Below are positions 7,403 to 16,654 of a stretch of 64,000 nucleotides of DNA, in pieces (within the stretch, counting starts at the first letter, position 1; each line of letters begins with the position of its first letter). The stretch comes from Rhodohalobacter halophilus. Its GTDB lineage: Bacteria; Bacteroidota; Rhodothermia; Balneolales; Balneolaceae. The position numbers and the translations under genes are program-made. A model generated the notes under the pieces. That model was given only the letters and a program-made list of their open reading frames with translations. It was not told where the DNA came from and made no database searches. The stretch is from contig NZ_MDWE01000002.1 of NCBI RefSeq assembly GCF_001715195.1, positions 58,348 to 122,347 of the forward strand, read 5' to 3'.

Positions 7403-8602
7403 TTATTCACCTGCCTGCTCCAATTCCATCCTATACTTCACCACATACTCAGCTCCCGTTTCTTCATCAATCTCTTTGCCGTACAGATACCCGTTTTTGA
7501 TGTCGAATATTGTTTTTAAAAGTGGACGCTGCAGCTTGGCCAGCAGTTCGCCTGATTCATCCAGAATCCACCATTCTAATATTTCCCGTTGCTGATCCAT
7601 CGGTACGGCCGCCCATATTCTATTTTCGTCATCTATCCTCAGCCTGAACAACACGGGGTTGGTTTCCGGCAGGTCCCGATCAATGTCCGAAAATGCATTC
7701 TTGATTACCCGTGCGGAAGGGCTGAATGGCGATGAGTTCGTGTGCACATCAAGATCGAACGGCAGACTCTGCACGGGATAGTAGAAGGCAGATTGATAGA
7801 TGCCGTTTGCATCGTATTTCCGAATCAGAAAATCCCTTGTAAAGGCCGTATACAATTCATCGCTGCGGGAAACGGCTTCCAAAGTACTCCCCATAAAATA
7901 TAGCGGCATGATGGGGCGCGCGGATGGATCAGTCTGTATTCTGAAGCCTGCTGGTAAAGCAAGCGATGGGTCCTGTATAATGCGCCCCTCATGATCCATA
8001 ATCTTGTACCGGTTTGAGAGTTGTCCGATAACAGACCGTGGTTCAGAAAATATCAGCCAGTAATTCCCGTCCTGCCTTGCGTAGACATACCCAAACCTGG
8101 ATTCGCCCCCGCTATCCCACTGTTCGAAACGGATGGAACGTATCACGGAGAAATCGGCAGTTGAATATTCGTTCAAGCGCTGATTGGTTACATCGGGTAC
8201 AAATAGCTTGGTTCCCGTAACCTGCGGCCCTAACATAATACCGTACTCTCCGGGCCCTCCTCCCCGGCCTCCAATGACGGTCAGAAAAGCTCCATCACTT
8301 GAATAGGCGTGAAGAGACTGTTGGTAGTCGGTATTTGTACCCAAAATAATTACCTGTTCTCGATTATCCACTACGGCATCGAGAACACGGTTCAGGTATG
8401 GGCCTTTTGCATCGTCGAACGTCACCTCCGAGATCAGCTCCACGTCGTACACCGGCTCAGCATCTCCCGGAAAAATGGTGAGGTTTTCGACTTCCAGAAT
8501 GTGCTCCGGGATTTCATCGAGGATTTGGATGTGATCTGTTTCTGGCTCTTGCGAGCAGTGAACCAGAAAGAGGGTTAGAACGATTATGAGGCGTGGTCTC
8601 AT
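7403..8602 (-). CDS. 6-bladed beta-propeller lipoprotein
   Basis: 399 residues with a lipobox at F-L-V-H-C near residue 16. The shared loop reads G-G-R-G-G-G-P-G-E-Y. The C-terminus ends Y-V-V-K-Y-R-M-E-L. No peptide gene or conserved promoter block precedes it (8603-8809 holds nothing coding that I can see), so it is an orphan copy. It is convergent with the nucleotidyltransferase gene, 42 bases apart. Confidence 0.82.
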   Translation of the reverse strand: MRPRLIIVLTLFLVHCSQEPETDHIQILDEIPEHILEVENLTIFPGDAEPVYDVELISEVTFDDAKGPYLNRVLDAVVDNREQVIILGTNTDYQQSLHAYSSDGAFLTVIGGRGGGPGEYGIMLGPQVTGTKLFVPDVTNQRLNEYSTADFSVIRSIRFEQWDSGGESRFGYVYARQDGNYWLIFSEPRSVIGQLSNRYKIMDHEGRIIQDPSLALPAGFRIQTDPSARPIMPLYFMGSTLEAVSRSDELYTAFTRDFLIRKYDANGIYQSAFYYPVQSLPFDLDVHTNSSPFSPSARVIKNAFSDIDRDLPETNPVLFRLRIDDENRIWAAVPMDQQREILEWWILDESGELLAKLQRPLLKTIFDIKNGYLYGKEIDEETGAEYVVKYRMELEQAGE

Positions 8603-8752
8603 TTATTTGATTGTAGGTTAAAGTTTGTACTTTTTTGGATGATGATTGCCCCACTTTTTGGATTGTTTGGTTTATCGGTTTGCATAGTGAAGCTTCTTCA
8701 AATCAATTATGACGGATTTGCCCGGCTATGAGTTTTCCAACCACCCCTTCAC

Positions 8753-8771
8753 CCCTCCTTCATAAGGAGGG
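8753..8771. repeat. CCCTCCTT-CAT-AAGGAGGG hairpin
   Basis: Perfect 8-base inverted repeat with a 3-base loop, about 40 bases after the stop of the propeller at 8810. The same left arm occurs at 10043. It may be a processing, termination or mobile hairpin element; there is no U-tract. Confidence 0.5.
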
Positions 8772-8809
8772 ATGCTTCTTCACTTTACATCTTGAGTCCT
8801 ACGCGCTCA

Positions 8810-9994
8810 TTATTCAAAATCTACCCGGTACCTAACAACCTCCACAAGGCCGGTCTCTTCATCCGTCTCGCGGGTGTAGGCTGATCCGTTTTTCACCTCC
8901 CGGATCTCCCGGCTTTCGGGCCAGATAAAGGCTGCAAGAAATTCACCCTCTTCCGAGAATACCCTCCAGTTAAACATCTCTTCCTCATCAGAGTAAAGAG
9001 CGGCCCAGATGCGGTTCTCATCATCCAGCACCAGGTGCCGGTAAGCCGGCCACCGTTCCGGCATATTATCATTGCGAACCATTCCCCGCCACGGCTCATC
9101 CCGGTCGGAATACTCCTGCAAAATCTCGTTCCGGTTTAACGATATATTCTCATTCGGCTGCCAGACCGCACGTTGATATGCCCCGTCCATGTCATAAAAC
9201 TTGAAGAGCAGCTCTTCGCTCCAGCCATGGGCAAGCCGGCTGTTATTCACAACCGTAATGGAGCGACGCTTGTACTCCGGACTCATCACACTCATCGAGG
9301 TCCCCTCCCGGTGAACAATTGCCTCACTGATGGGGAACTCATACACAAATCCCTCTTCAAACTCACCGGCTGACCGGTTCAGCAGCCGTCCGCGATCTTT
9401 CGGTTCAACGTCCGAGTCATCCATCGCGGCGCTGTAGCCCGTCCCAAAATGGATGAGATAGTAACTGTCACCCACCAAATGAAAGTTGCCGGGAAAGCTT
9501 ACAAACCCGCCTTCCGACTGAAACTCAAACGGAACCGACAGGTTATCGACAAAATTGTGAGAGTCCAGAGTAAACCTGGAAATTCGCATCGATCCTGTAT
9601 CCAGTACGTGCAGGTGCCGCTCACCCGGGCGGATGGCACTCACTCTTCTGAATTCTCCCGGTCCGTCTCCCTCCCGGCCAATCTGTCTCAGGTAGCTGCC
9701 GTCAGATTCATAGGCGTGAATCACGTTCTGGCTGAAGTCGGCGATATAGATTCGTCCGGACTGATCCACAGAAAACTGCCCCATTTGCCCGATGATGACG
9801 TCTTCAGTATCTCCATAGGAAGCTGCCGGAGTCAGGCTGATCGAATGAATCGGATCGGCGTCCGCCTCAATCACATTTAGGTTTTCAAGGGAGGCGATCT
9901 CTTCCGGAATCTCAATGTCTGGCGAGCCGGAGCAGGCGGTTAGAAGTACGAAAAAGATCACGAACAGTAGATTCGATATTCTGTAATTCATCAT
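8810..9994 (-). CDS. 6-bladed beta-propeller lipoprotein, tandem paralogue A
   Basis: 394 residues, lipobox L-L-T-A-C followed by S-G-S-P-D. Loop motif G-R-E-G-D-G-P-G-E-F. It is a close paralogue of the next gene upstream (10176-11339): both have I-P-E-E-I-A-S-L-E-N-L, Y-G-D-T-E-D-V-I-I-G-Q-M-G and the C-terminal T-R-E-T-D-E-E-T-G-L. This indicates a tandem duplication. Its start has an ATG-ATG pair (9994 and 9991); either may be used. No peptide gene accompanies it. Confidence 0.84.
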   Translation of the reverse strand: MMNYRISNLLFVIFFVLLTACSGSPDIEIPEEIASLENLNVIEADADPIHSISLTPAASYGDTEDVIIGQMGQFSVDQSGRIYIADFSQNVIHAYESDGSYLRQIGREGDGPGEFRRVSAIRPGERHLHVLDTGSMRISRFTLDSHNFVDNLSVPFEFQSEGGFVSFPGNFHLVGDSYYLIHFGTGYSAAMDDSDVEPKDRGRLLNRSAGEFEEGFVYEFPISEAIVHREGTSMSVMSPEYKRRSITVVNNSRLAHGWSEELLFKFYDMDGAYQRAVWQPNENISLNRNEILQEYSDRDEPWRGMVRNDNMPERWPAYRHLVLDDENRIWAALYSDEEEMFNWRVFSEEGEFLAAFIWPESREIREVKNGSAYTRETDEETGLVEVVRYRVDFE

Positions 9995-10042
9995 ATTGTT
10001 GTTTAATGTGAGTTAGGTATAAAATCTTTGGATAAGAGTGTC

Positions 10043-10061
10043 CCCTCCTTCTCAAGTAGGG
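10043..10061. repeat. CCCTCCTT-CTC-AAGTAGGG hairpin
   Basis: 8-base arms with one mismatch, 3-base loop. Same family as 8753-8771 and likewise downstream of a propeller gene (stop at 10176). Confidence 0.45.
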
Positions 10062-10175
10062 TTGTGGGGTGGTTCTCGTTGATTTTCAATGAATTAAAAT
10101 TTTAAATTTGGGACCACGTGGTATTTAAATTACATGTTATCATGTACTTATGCCACATTTATAACTATGATGAAT

Positions 10176-11339
10176 TTAATCAAATCCAACATCATACCGC
10201 ACAACCTCTGTCAGACCTGTCTCTTCATCCGTTTCTCGCGTATAAACCGATTCATTTTTAACAGCCTGAATTTGCCGGGTTCTTGGCCAGTTAAAAACCC
10301 CAAGTAACTCTCCCTTTTCTGAAAAAACAATCCACTCATACAGATCACGATCTTCCGTAACCGCTGCAATCCAGATACGTTTTTGCTCATCTACGTGCAT
10401 GATATCAAACGCCTGCCAGGTGTCCGGCATATTCTGATTTCGCAGGACCGTTTGAATTCTGTCATCCCAGTCTGAATACGATTCCAGGGCATCAGACCGG
10501 TTCAACGGCACAGATTGGTAGGGAAAGTACACGGCCCCAATGTACTCTCCACCGTTATTGTACGATTTAACTAAAATTTGCTCGCTCCATGCATGGTACA
10601 ATACACCGTCCGGAGTCATCGACATGAGAGATTTTCTGCCATACGGGGGCGGAAATGCGCGGATAAAATCATCACTGCTGTCAACAATCCACTCATTGGC
10701 CCGAACTTCCAGGTAGATATCCGAGGCATACTTCCCTTCTGAGTCTAACAAGGCACTTTGCCAAACCATCTCTTCGGTAGATGCCTCATCCGTAAACGGC
10801 CCGGTAAAAAAGACAAGGTACGTACCGTCGGGACGCACATGATAATCATAGGGAAATGAATACTCGACCGGGGGGTCATCCGAGTTTAAACTGACTGCCG
10901 AGTGAAATTCAAGAGATTCCAGTTCATAGCGTGTAATACGCCTCAGGTTTTGATCCACCGCATGCAGCAACCCGTTCCCAACTTTTACCGGACCGATCCC
11001 CCTGAATTCGCCCGGGCCTTCACCTTCCCCGCCAATTTGAGTCAGCCACTCGCCATCCGGAGCAAAAACGTGAATCACCTGCTGGCTGATATCCGCCAAA
11101 AACACTCTGCCTGATTCATCCACGGCAAACATTCCCATCTGCCCGATGATCACATCCTCCGTATCTCCATAGGAAGCTGTCTCATTCAACCCGACAGAAC
11201 GCGACGGACCTGCATCCGCCTCAACCACACTCAGATTTTCAAGCGAGGCGATCTCTTCGGGGATGTCAACGTCGGGTGAGCCGGAACAGGCTGCCAGGAA
11301 TAGAGAAATCACAAAAATTGCGGCATAGATCTTCTTCAT
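10176..11339 (-). CDS. 6-bladed beta-propeller lipoprotein, tandem paralogue B
   Basis: 387 residues, lipobox F-L-A-A-C then S-G-S-P-D. Loop motif G-G-E-G-E-G-P-G-E-F. It aligns over its whole length with paralogue A; the first 110 residues and the C-terminal 30 are most alike. It is the first propeller of the array in the direction of transcription. The 260 bases upstream (11340-11599) show no gene. Confidence 0.84.
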   Translation of the reverse strand: MKKIYAAIFVISLFLAACSGSPDVDIPEEIASLENLSVVEADAGPSRSVGLNETASYGDTEDVIIGQMGMFAVDESGRVFLADISQQVIHVFAPDGEWLTQIGGEGEGPGEFRGIGPVKVGNGLLHAVDQNLRRITRYELESLEFHSAVSLNSDDPPVEYSFPYDYHVRPDGTYLVFFTGPFTDEASTEEMVWQSALLDSEGKYASDIYLEVRANEWIVDSSDDFIRAFPPPYGRKSLMSMTPDGVLYHAWSEQILVKSYNNGGEYIGAVYFPYQSVPLNRSDALESYSDWDDRIQTVLRNQNMPDTWQAFDIMHVDEQKRIWIAAVTEDRDLYEWIVFSEKGELLGVFNWPRTRQIQAVKNESVYTRETDEETGLTEVVRYDVGFD

Positions 11340-11599
11340 ATCTGTATGGTTTATTTTGAGTCCAATTCCCTTTTTAAGAACCCTGAACGCCGCTTAACTC
11401 AAGATTCACGCACAGCTACAAAGGAGCAACGGCCTTTAAAGTAACTCTATCTCAGGATATTTCAAGAACATAGATGAACCGGGCGGGGTTTGTAAATTAG
11501 AATATTAGGTGGGTAGTATAGGGTCTGCAGACGATTCCGTGGAAAGGGCCGAAGTATGAAATGCGGCAAATACTAAACCGTATTGAACGACAAAAGCCG

Positions 11600-12742
11600 T
11601 TACTTCCCGTTTCTCTTTCTTTTGTCCCACCACATGATGAAGCCGGTTACCGGTAAGCTTCCCGAAACGATGCAAAGAAGAAAAGCCAATATTTTACCCG
11701 GTATCCCCCCGATCGCCCCCACGTGAATATCGTAGTTCATCGCGATCAGCTTCTCTCCCCTATTTTTCTCATCGTAATCGTCAACATGCACGATTTCTCC
11801 GGTGTAGCGGTCAAATGCCATTTCACTCTTTTCATAGTAGGTTTTGTCATCTCCCCTGACAATTGCCCGGATCACTCCGGTTGTGCCGGCTGGCCTGATG
11901 AATGAGATATTGTCCGCATCCGGAAATCGATCCCAGGCATTTCTATAGGCAGCTTCTAACGGGCTATCGACCGAAGAATCCCCTACAACTGACTGAACGA
12001 CTTCCTGTTCAGTTTGCGGCATGGAGTATTCCCCGGTGCCAATAAAATGAAGCGTTTTTTGCACCATGGGAAACGCCCAGTACAGCCCGGTGAATCCTAT
12101 CACAAATGCCAGGATGAGCGAGTAGAATCCCAGTACATTATGCAGGTCATAATTCAGGCGCCGCCATTTGCTTTTCCAGGAGATGTTAAAGCTTCTCTTT
12201 CGCCCATTCTTATTCCATTTCTTGGGCCACCACAAGACCATTCCGGTAATCAGTAACACCAAAAAGATTACGGTGCTCCAGGCTACGATTGGCTGGCCAA
12301 TGGGGGTAGAAAGCAGAAGGCTCCAGTGGATTCCCTTCACAATTTGAAAGAAATCTTTCTCCTCATCGATGATGGTCAGTACCTCGCCGCTGTACGGATT
12401 CAGGTAGGCCGTTTTATACTCCTCAATACTCCCAAAATATGTCCACGAAGGCTCATCAGGCCGTGTAAAACTAAACGCGGTCCAGGATCGGCCCGGATCT
12501 TTATAGGTGGTCAGGCCGTAACTCAGCCGGTCCACCTCCAGGGCGTCTGCGGTTAATCCGTACATCTCCTCCACGGATAGCCGCTGAGTCTCGGCCTCCA
12601 CATACATCACATCATGTCGCAGCCAGTGAGTAAACTCTTTCTGGAAAACAAAGATGGCTCCCGTGATGCTTAGGATTAACACCACTGCCCCGGTAATAAG
12701 CCCGAGCCAGCGGTGTAGGAATAGGATCGCTTTCTTGAACAT
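11600..12742 (-). CDS. PepSY-domain membrane protein, iron-uptake associated
   Basis: 380 residues. It starts F-K-K-A-I-L-F-L-H-R-W-L-G-L, the hallmark of PepSY-TM proteins, then a TM helix. There are further TM helices near residues 145-170, 200-225 and 350-370, and periplasmic PepSY segments between them. Conserved His residues (H-R-W, H-W-S, H-N-V-L-G, H-V-G) could ligate haem or metal. Such proteins commonly reduce or handle ferric siderophore at the inner membrane. The gene starts 17 bases after the siderophore receptor stop, so the two form an operon. Confidence 0.85.
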   Translation of the reverse strand: MFKKAILFLHRWLGLITGAVVLILSITGAIFVFQKEFTHWLRHDVMYVEAETQRLSVEEMYGLTADALEVDRLSYGLTTYKDPGRSWTAFSFTRPDEPSWTYFGSIEEYKTAYLNPYSGEVLTIIDEEKDFFQIVKGIHWSLLLSTPIGQPIVAWSTVIFLVLLITGMVLWWPKKWNKNGRKRSFNISWKSKWRRLNYDLHNVLGFYSLILAFVIGFTGLYWAFPMVQKTLHFIGTGEYSMPQTEQEVVQSVVGDSSVDSPLEAAYRNAWDRFPDADNISFIRPAGTTGVIRAIVRGDDKTYYEKSEMAFDRYTGEIVHVDDYDEKNRGEKLIAMNYDIHVGAIGGIPGKILAFLLCIVSGSLPVTGFIMWWDKRKRNGK

Positions 12743-12759
12743 TCAGATCAGAGACTGCA

Positions 12760-15171
12760 TCAAAACTTATAGGTAAATCCGGCTTTCACCACTCTTGGCA
12801 TCTGTGGATTGATCGTCGTCCAGCCTTTGTAATACTCCTGATCGGTGAGGTTATCCACCTTCAGGTCGATGCGGAAAAGTTCTGAGTCGTAGAAAAGGGA
12901 CGTGTTCAGCACCGTGTATGAGGGAAGTGTAAAGGTGCCCGTGGATTCACGGTTCATGATCTTATTTTCACCGGCATAGTTCAACCCTGTTCCAATACCG
13001 AATCCCTTGAACGTCCCGTCAAGAAATTTATAGCTGGCCCATAGATTAACCATCGATTCCGGCCCGGCAGATTCCGGCCTTCTTCCCAGGAACTCCTCGC
13101 TGTCTGTTTTTGTAACTTCACTTTCATTGTAGCTGTAGCCGATGTTCAGGTTCAACCCGTCAACAGGTGATGCAACCAGGCTTGCTTCAATACCTCTGCT
13201 GAAATTCTCTCCATCCTGAACAAAGAAATTTGGCCGGTCAGGATCTTGCCGGACAACATTGGAAACCAGGATATTGTAGTAACTGAGTGTCGTTGAAATC
13301 CTTCCGTTCAGGGCGTTCATTTTTACACCCGCCTCCCATTGATTCGCCCTTTCGGGAGAGAATGATTTCACCGATCCGTCTGCCTGGGTTCGGGGTGCAA
13401 CGTTGTTAAACCCATTCATGTAGTTGGCAAACAGGGACACCTGGTCTTCAACCGGCTGGAAGACAAGGCCAAATTTAGGGCTGATTGTCGTTTGCTGATA
13501 GTCGTCATCCTCAGTCCTGTCGCTGCCGATGTTGTCGAAATGGTCGAGCCGGACACTTGCCATTGCCGACAGAGCCGGTGTGAAGTCGATAATATCAGAC
13601 AGGTACGCACTGTACACATGCTGTTTTGTTTTACTGTTTACAACGGCCGCCCCGGAAAGAGCTTCATCCGCCGCCGGCTGGGAAACACCTTCCCCCTGGC
13701 CGCCGTCACCAATCGTCACCGAGCCAAAACCCACATAGCCCGTGCTGTTGTTAACCGTCTCCTCCACGAAGTAGTCAAACCCTCCGATAAATGTATTCTT
13801 CAGGGTTCCCGTCTGAAATTCTCCGACAAAATTTTGCTGGACATTTTTGCCAATCGTCGTGGAGTTTTGATTGCTTAAATATCTCGCAAACGTTGAATTT
13901 CCATCGGCCAGATCCCATAAATATGTGTAGTATCCGTCGGTTTTTGCATTGCTGCTCGATACCGATGTTTGGGATGTCCAGTTATCCGAGATCCGGTACT
14001 CCATGATTCCCTGGAGGCTGACCGTCGGGTTCGATATGGTCAGATCGTTGCTCGTGTATGAATTCCTGGGATCATAGTTCAGTTCATCAAGATTTTCCCA
14101 GCCCAGTGGAGCACTGCGGTTCAGGAAAAGCATGGTGGGATTGGTCTGCTCAGAGTTGATGAATTCGCTGTTGAACAGAAACGACAGGCGGTCATTCACC
14201 TGGTAGGAAATGGAAGGCGCGATAAAGAATGATTCATACTCACCCGCATCCTGAAAGCTGTTCTGTTTGTGATACGAGGTATTGACACGCGCCAGAATTT
14301 CCCGCTCTTCACTTAGCGGCGCATTGATGTCGGCAGCAAACCGGTTCAACCCGTAACTGCCCGTCCGGTACGAAACATCACCGGCAAAATAGTTGAACGG
14401 TTTTTTGGTAACCACATTGATCAATCCGCCGTAGGAGATCAGACTGCTTCCATACAGGGTCCCCGACGGCCCCTTCATCACCTCAACGCGATCGATATTC
14501 TGAGGGTCGAGGCTTCCGTTGGTTAAGGAAGGCAAACCGTTGACGATGGTCGGCTGAACGGAAAAACCTCTGAGCGCGTAGTATCCGGCCCCGTCATCTC
14601 CCCGGCCGGTCGACTCCCAGAGTTTAAAAATTCCGGGTGCATTTGTGATCGCCTCATCAAAATTGGTGACCACCTGTTCCTCCAGAAGTTCGGAGCTGAT
14701 GGTATTGTACACCTGGGGATTCCTGATATTTTCAACCGGCACTTTTGCAACATAGCTCGTCTCTTCGCGGTTAAATTTATTCATCTTTGAGCTGGTAACG
14801 GTAATATCCTGCAGCTCTTCGTTTGAAGCGGATAGCGTGACATTGATCAGTAATATCTCCCCTTCGTCGATTGTAATCTCTTTCTCCTCCGTGTCGAACC
14901 CGACTCCGGACGCGACAAACGTATATCGTCCTTTGGGCACACTGTTAATTTCATACGTTCCATCCTGACCGGATGCCGACCCGATGGTGGTATCGTCTAA
15001 CCTGAGGTTGATTCCGGCAACCGGATTATTGTTTTCATCCACAACCTGGCCGATAATCTTGCCGTTGATTGTTGAGCCATCTGCTGAATTGAATAGCAGT
15101 ACAAAAATACCAAGTAGAATGAGCAGCTTTTTCACTTTACAAACATGTTTAAGGTTCATATCTTTTTTCAT
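12760..15171 (-). CDS. TonB-dependent siderophore receptor
   Basis: About 803 residues (799 if the ATG at 15159 is used). A signal peptide is followed by a carboxypeptidase-regulatory-like domain (about 35-115, with G-K-I-I-G-Q-V-V-D-E-N-N-N-P-V-A-G-I), a plug domain (about 150-260, E-V-M-K-G-P-S-G-T-L-Y-G) and a 22-strand-type barrel ending in F-T-Y-K-F. The plug motif and the length fit the FhuA/FecA-type siderophore receptors. It imports ferric siderophore across the outer membrane using TonB. Two inverted repeats right upstream suggest metal-dependent control. Confidence 0.9.
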   Translation of the reverse strand: MKKDMNLKHVCKVKKLLILLGIFVLLFNSADGSTINGKIIGQVVDENNNPVAGINLRLDDTTIGSASGQDGTYEINSVPKGRYTFVASGVGFDTEEKEITIDEGEILLINVTLSASNEELQDITVTSSKMNKFNREETSYVAKVPVENIRNPQVYNTISSELLEEQVVTNFDEAITNAPGIFKLWESTGRGDDGAGYYALRGFSVQPTIVNGLPSLTNGSLDPQNIDRVEVMKGPSGTLYGSSLISYGGLINVVTKKPFNYFAGDVSYRTGSYGLNRFAADINAPLSEEREILARVNTSYHKQNSFQDAGEYESFFIAPSISYQVNDRLSFLFNSEFINSEQTNPTMLFLNRSAPLGWENLDELNYDPRNSYTSNDLTISNPTVSLQGIMEYRISDNWTSQTSVSSSNAKTDGYYTYLWDLADGNSTFARYLSNQNSTTIGKNVQQNFVGEFQTGTLKNTFIGGFDYFVEETVNNSTGYVGFGSVTIGDGGQGEGVSQPAADEALSGAAVVNSKTKQHVYSAYLSDIIDFTPALSAMASVRLDHFDNIGSDRTEDDDYQQTTISPKFGLVFQPVEDQVSLFANYMNGFNNVAPRTQADGSVKSFSPERANQWEAGVKMNALNGRISTTLSYYNILVSNVVRQDPDRPNFFVQDGENFSRGIEASLVASPVDGLNLNIGYSYNESEVTKTDSEEFLGRRPESAGPESMVNLWASYKFLDGTFKGFGIGTGLNYAGENKIMNRESTGTFTLPSYTVLNTSLFYDSELFRIDLKVDNLTDQEYYKGWTTINPQMPRVVKAGFTYKF

Positions 15172-15172
15172 C

Positions 15173-15193
15173 TATTTAGACCACATCTAAATA
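15173..15193 (-). promoter_or_regulatory. operator-like inverted repeat 1 upstream of receptor
   Basis: Arms TATTTAGA (15173-15180) and TCTAAATA (15186-15193) are perfect 8-base inverted repeats around a 5-base spacer, directly against the start codon. The TTTAGA-N5-TCTAAA core recurs 62 bases upstream. The shape resembles sites of DtxR/MntR-type metal regulators; the regulator itself is not in the window. Confidence 0.6.
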
Positions 15194-15236
15194 ACTCTGT
15201 AATGATAAGGCTCTTCTCAAACAGGCTCAAGCACTA

Positions 15237-15253
15237 TTTAGATTTATTCTAAA
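15237..15253 (-). promoter_or_regulatory. operator-like inverted repeat 2 upstream of receptor
   Basis: TTTAGA (15237-15242), 5 bases, TCTAAA (15248-15253). Its centre is 62 bases from that of repeat 1, close to six helical turns, so two dimers would bind the same DNA face. Confidence 0.55.
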
Positions 15254-15255
15254 CA

Positions 15256-15609
15256 ACATAAAAACCCCGGCTTCCCGTCCCCTTTGCCTAAAATTTTTAA
15301 CCGGGCCTTTTTTGGATGCGGACTCGAAACCCCCAAGGCCGGAAGCCATCTGCCTGCGGCGCCTCTTCAGAGCAGTCATTGGTTTATTTTGCAGCTATTT
15401 ATCCTTTGTAAATGTCGCGGACAGCAAACGATTAGAGTGCCCGATTTCAGGGTTCGATTGACTTCCCCGGGGATTAAAAACTCCCGTATCATAGCCGGGT
15501 CAAAAACGTGCCGCTTTATTTTTTTAAGCCGGCAATCCAAACCGCTTAACCTTCCGTTTTCAAGAAACTGCCCGGGACTCACTGATCTTCTGAAGATGTG
15601 ACCCGCTGT
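15256..15609. other. intergenic stretch without recognisable gene
   Basis: About 350 bases upstream of the receptor operators. Open frames exist on both strands (for example plus 15284-15601) but their translations look random, and none has a start context or family motif I recognise. Confidence 0.4.
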
Positions 15610-15896
15610 TTACAAACGAGCGGTACTCATTAAAGCCCTTTCGGACCACAGAATTCCGCATCCTTCAATGTATTCCGGTTCAGGGCTTTCTAAACCAAAC
15701 GCTTCCAGACAATTCCAAAGCATTATGTGACCGGGAATCGTGTAAATGATTCCCACCTGATGGAAATGGCCACAAAAAAATGGCCGGTAGCTGCATCCGG
15801 ATCTATATTATTCGTAATCCTTTCGAATGCTTTTACACATGGTTTGTACAAATGACGGTATGCCGTCACTCCCCCTCCTATTTTAGGGGTAATCAA
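15610..15896 (-). pseudogene. possible decayed gene with frameshift at an A/T run
   Basis: On the minus strand, protein-like sequence runs from about 15896 (I-T-P-K-I-G-G-G-V-T-A-Y-R-H-L-Y) to a seven-T run at 15774-15780. It then continues in another frame as H-Q-V-G-I-I-Y-T-I-P-G-H-I-M-L-W to a stop at 15610-15612. One base change in the run would join the two. I do not recognise the family. Confidence 0.3.
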
Positions 15897-16068
15897 TAAA
15901 TTAAATCGGAGAACTTGTTATGATTACCATAAAAATTGGTACCGCAGAACGAAGAGATTAACTCTTCCTAAATTCACAACTTCTTTTATCTTATGACAAA
16001 GAAGAATAGCACTATATAGATATAAGCAATACGTTAAATAATAATTGCATCCTTAAATTTACAGCATC

Positions 16069-16466
16069 ATGTTTCCACAATGGATAAGATGGGATGAATT
16101 AGAATAACTCAATGGATTAACACTTCCAGGTGTTTATATTTTTGCGATAACAGAAAATAATATACAAGGTGAAGAATTTAGTTGACTAAAAGACATCGTT
16201 AATATCGGATTGACAAATTCAAGAAAAGGTTAAAAAGGCACCTTTATCAATTCGGGCAAACCATCAGAGGTTATTCAGGGCACGGTGAAGTCAAACGGTT
16301 CAGATATGATCATCCAATTTATGATAAACTAACAGTGGATTTATTTGTAACTACTCAATTTTTTAAATGTGATAACAAAACATATCCACCTACTGCAGAT
16401 GATCTTTTAGTAATGGGGGATGTAGCAAAGTTTGAGTACGAGTGTATCGTTGACTACATGAAGTGA
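16069..16466 (+). pseudogene. decayed GIY-YIG-like nuclease gene
   Basis: The frame from the ATG at 16069 gives L-P-G-V-Y-I-F and, further on, D-I-V-N-I-G-L-T-N-S, the two halves of a GIY-YIG core (the second Y changed to N). Three in-frame stops interrupt it, and a frameshift near 16245 leads to Q-F-G-Q-T-I-R-G-Y-S-G-H-G-E and a tail ending D-Y-M-K. The nuclease is clearly dead. GIY-YIG domains are found with DUF2075 proteins, so it may be a lost part of the module downstream. Confidence 0.65.
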
Positions 16467-16654
16467 TATAACAAATTACCTAACTATAACGACACAAAAA
16501 TTTCGCCAAACAGATAGGCAAATATTTCCAAAGAAAACGATCATTAATAATCATGTGAAAGTGGGTGATTATTTTACGATAATCCTTATCAATAAGGTTA
16601 GATTTTGAATTACAGAATCCCAGCTGCACATCACTGTAAACATGCGAGCATTAT

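Noticed and set aside
15284..15601. Plus-strand frame of 105 codons upstream of the receptor
   Set aside because: Composition is not protein-like, there is no recognisable motif, and the region is next to operators.
15837..15888. Fifth CCCT-type hairpin at 15871
   Set aside because: It lies inside the possible decayed gene and its arms are short, so it may be coding chance.
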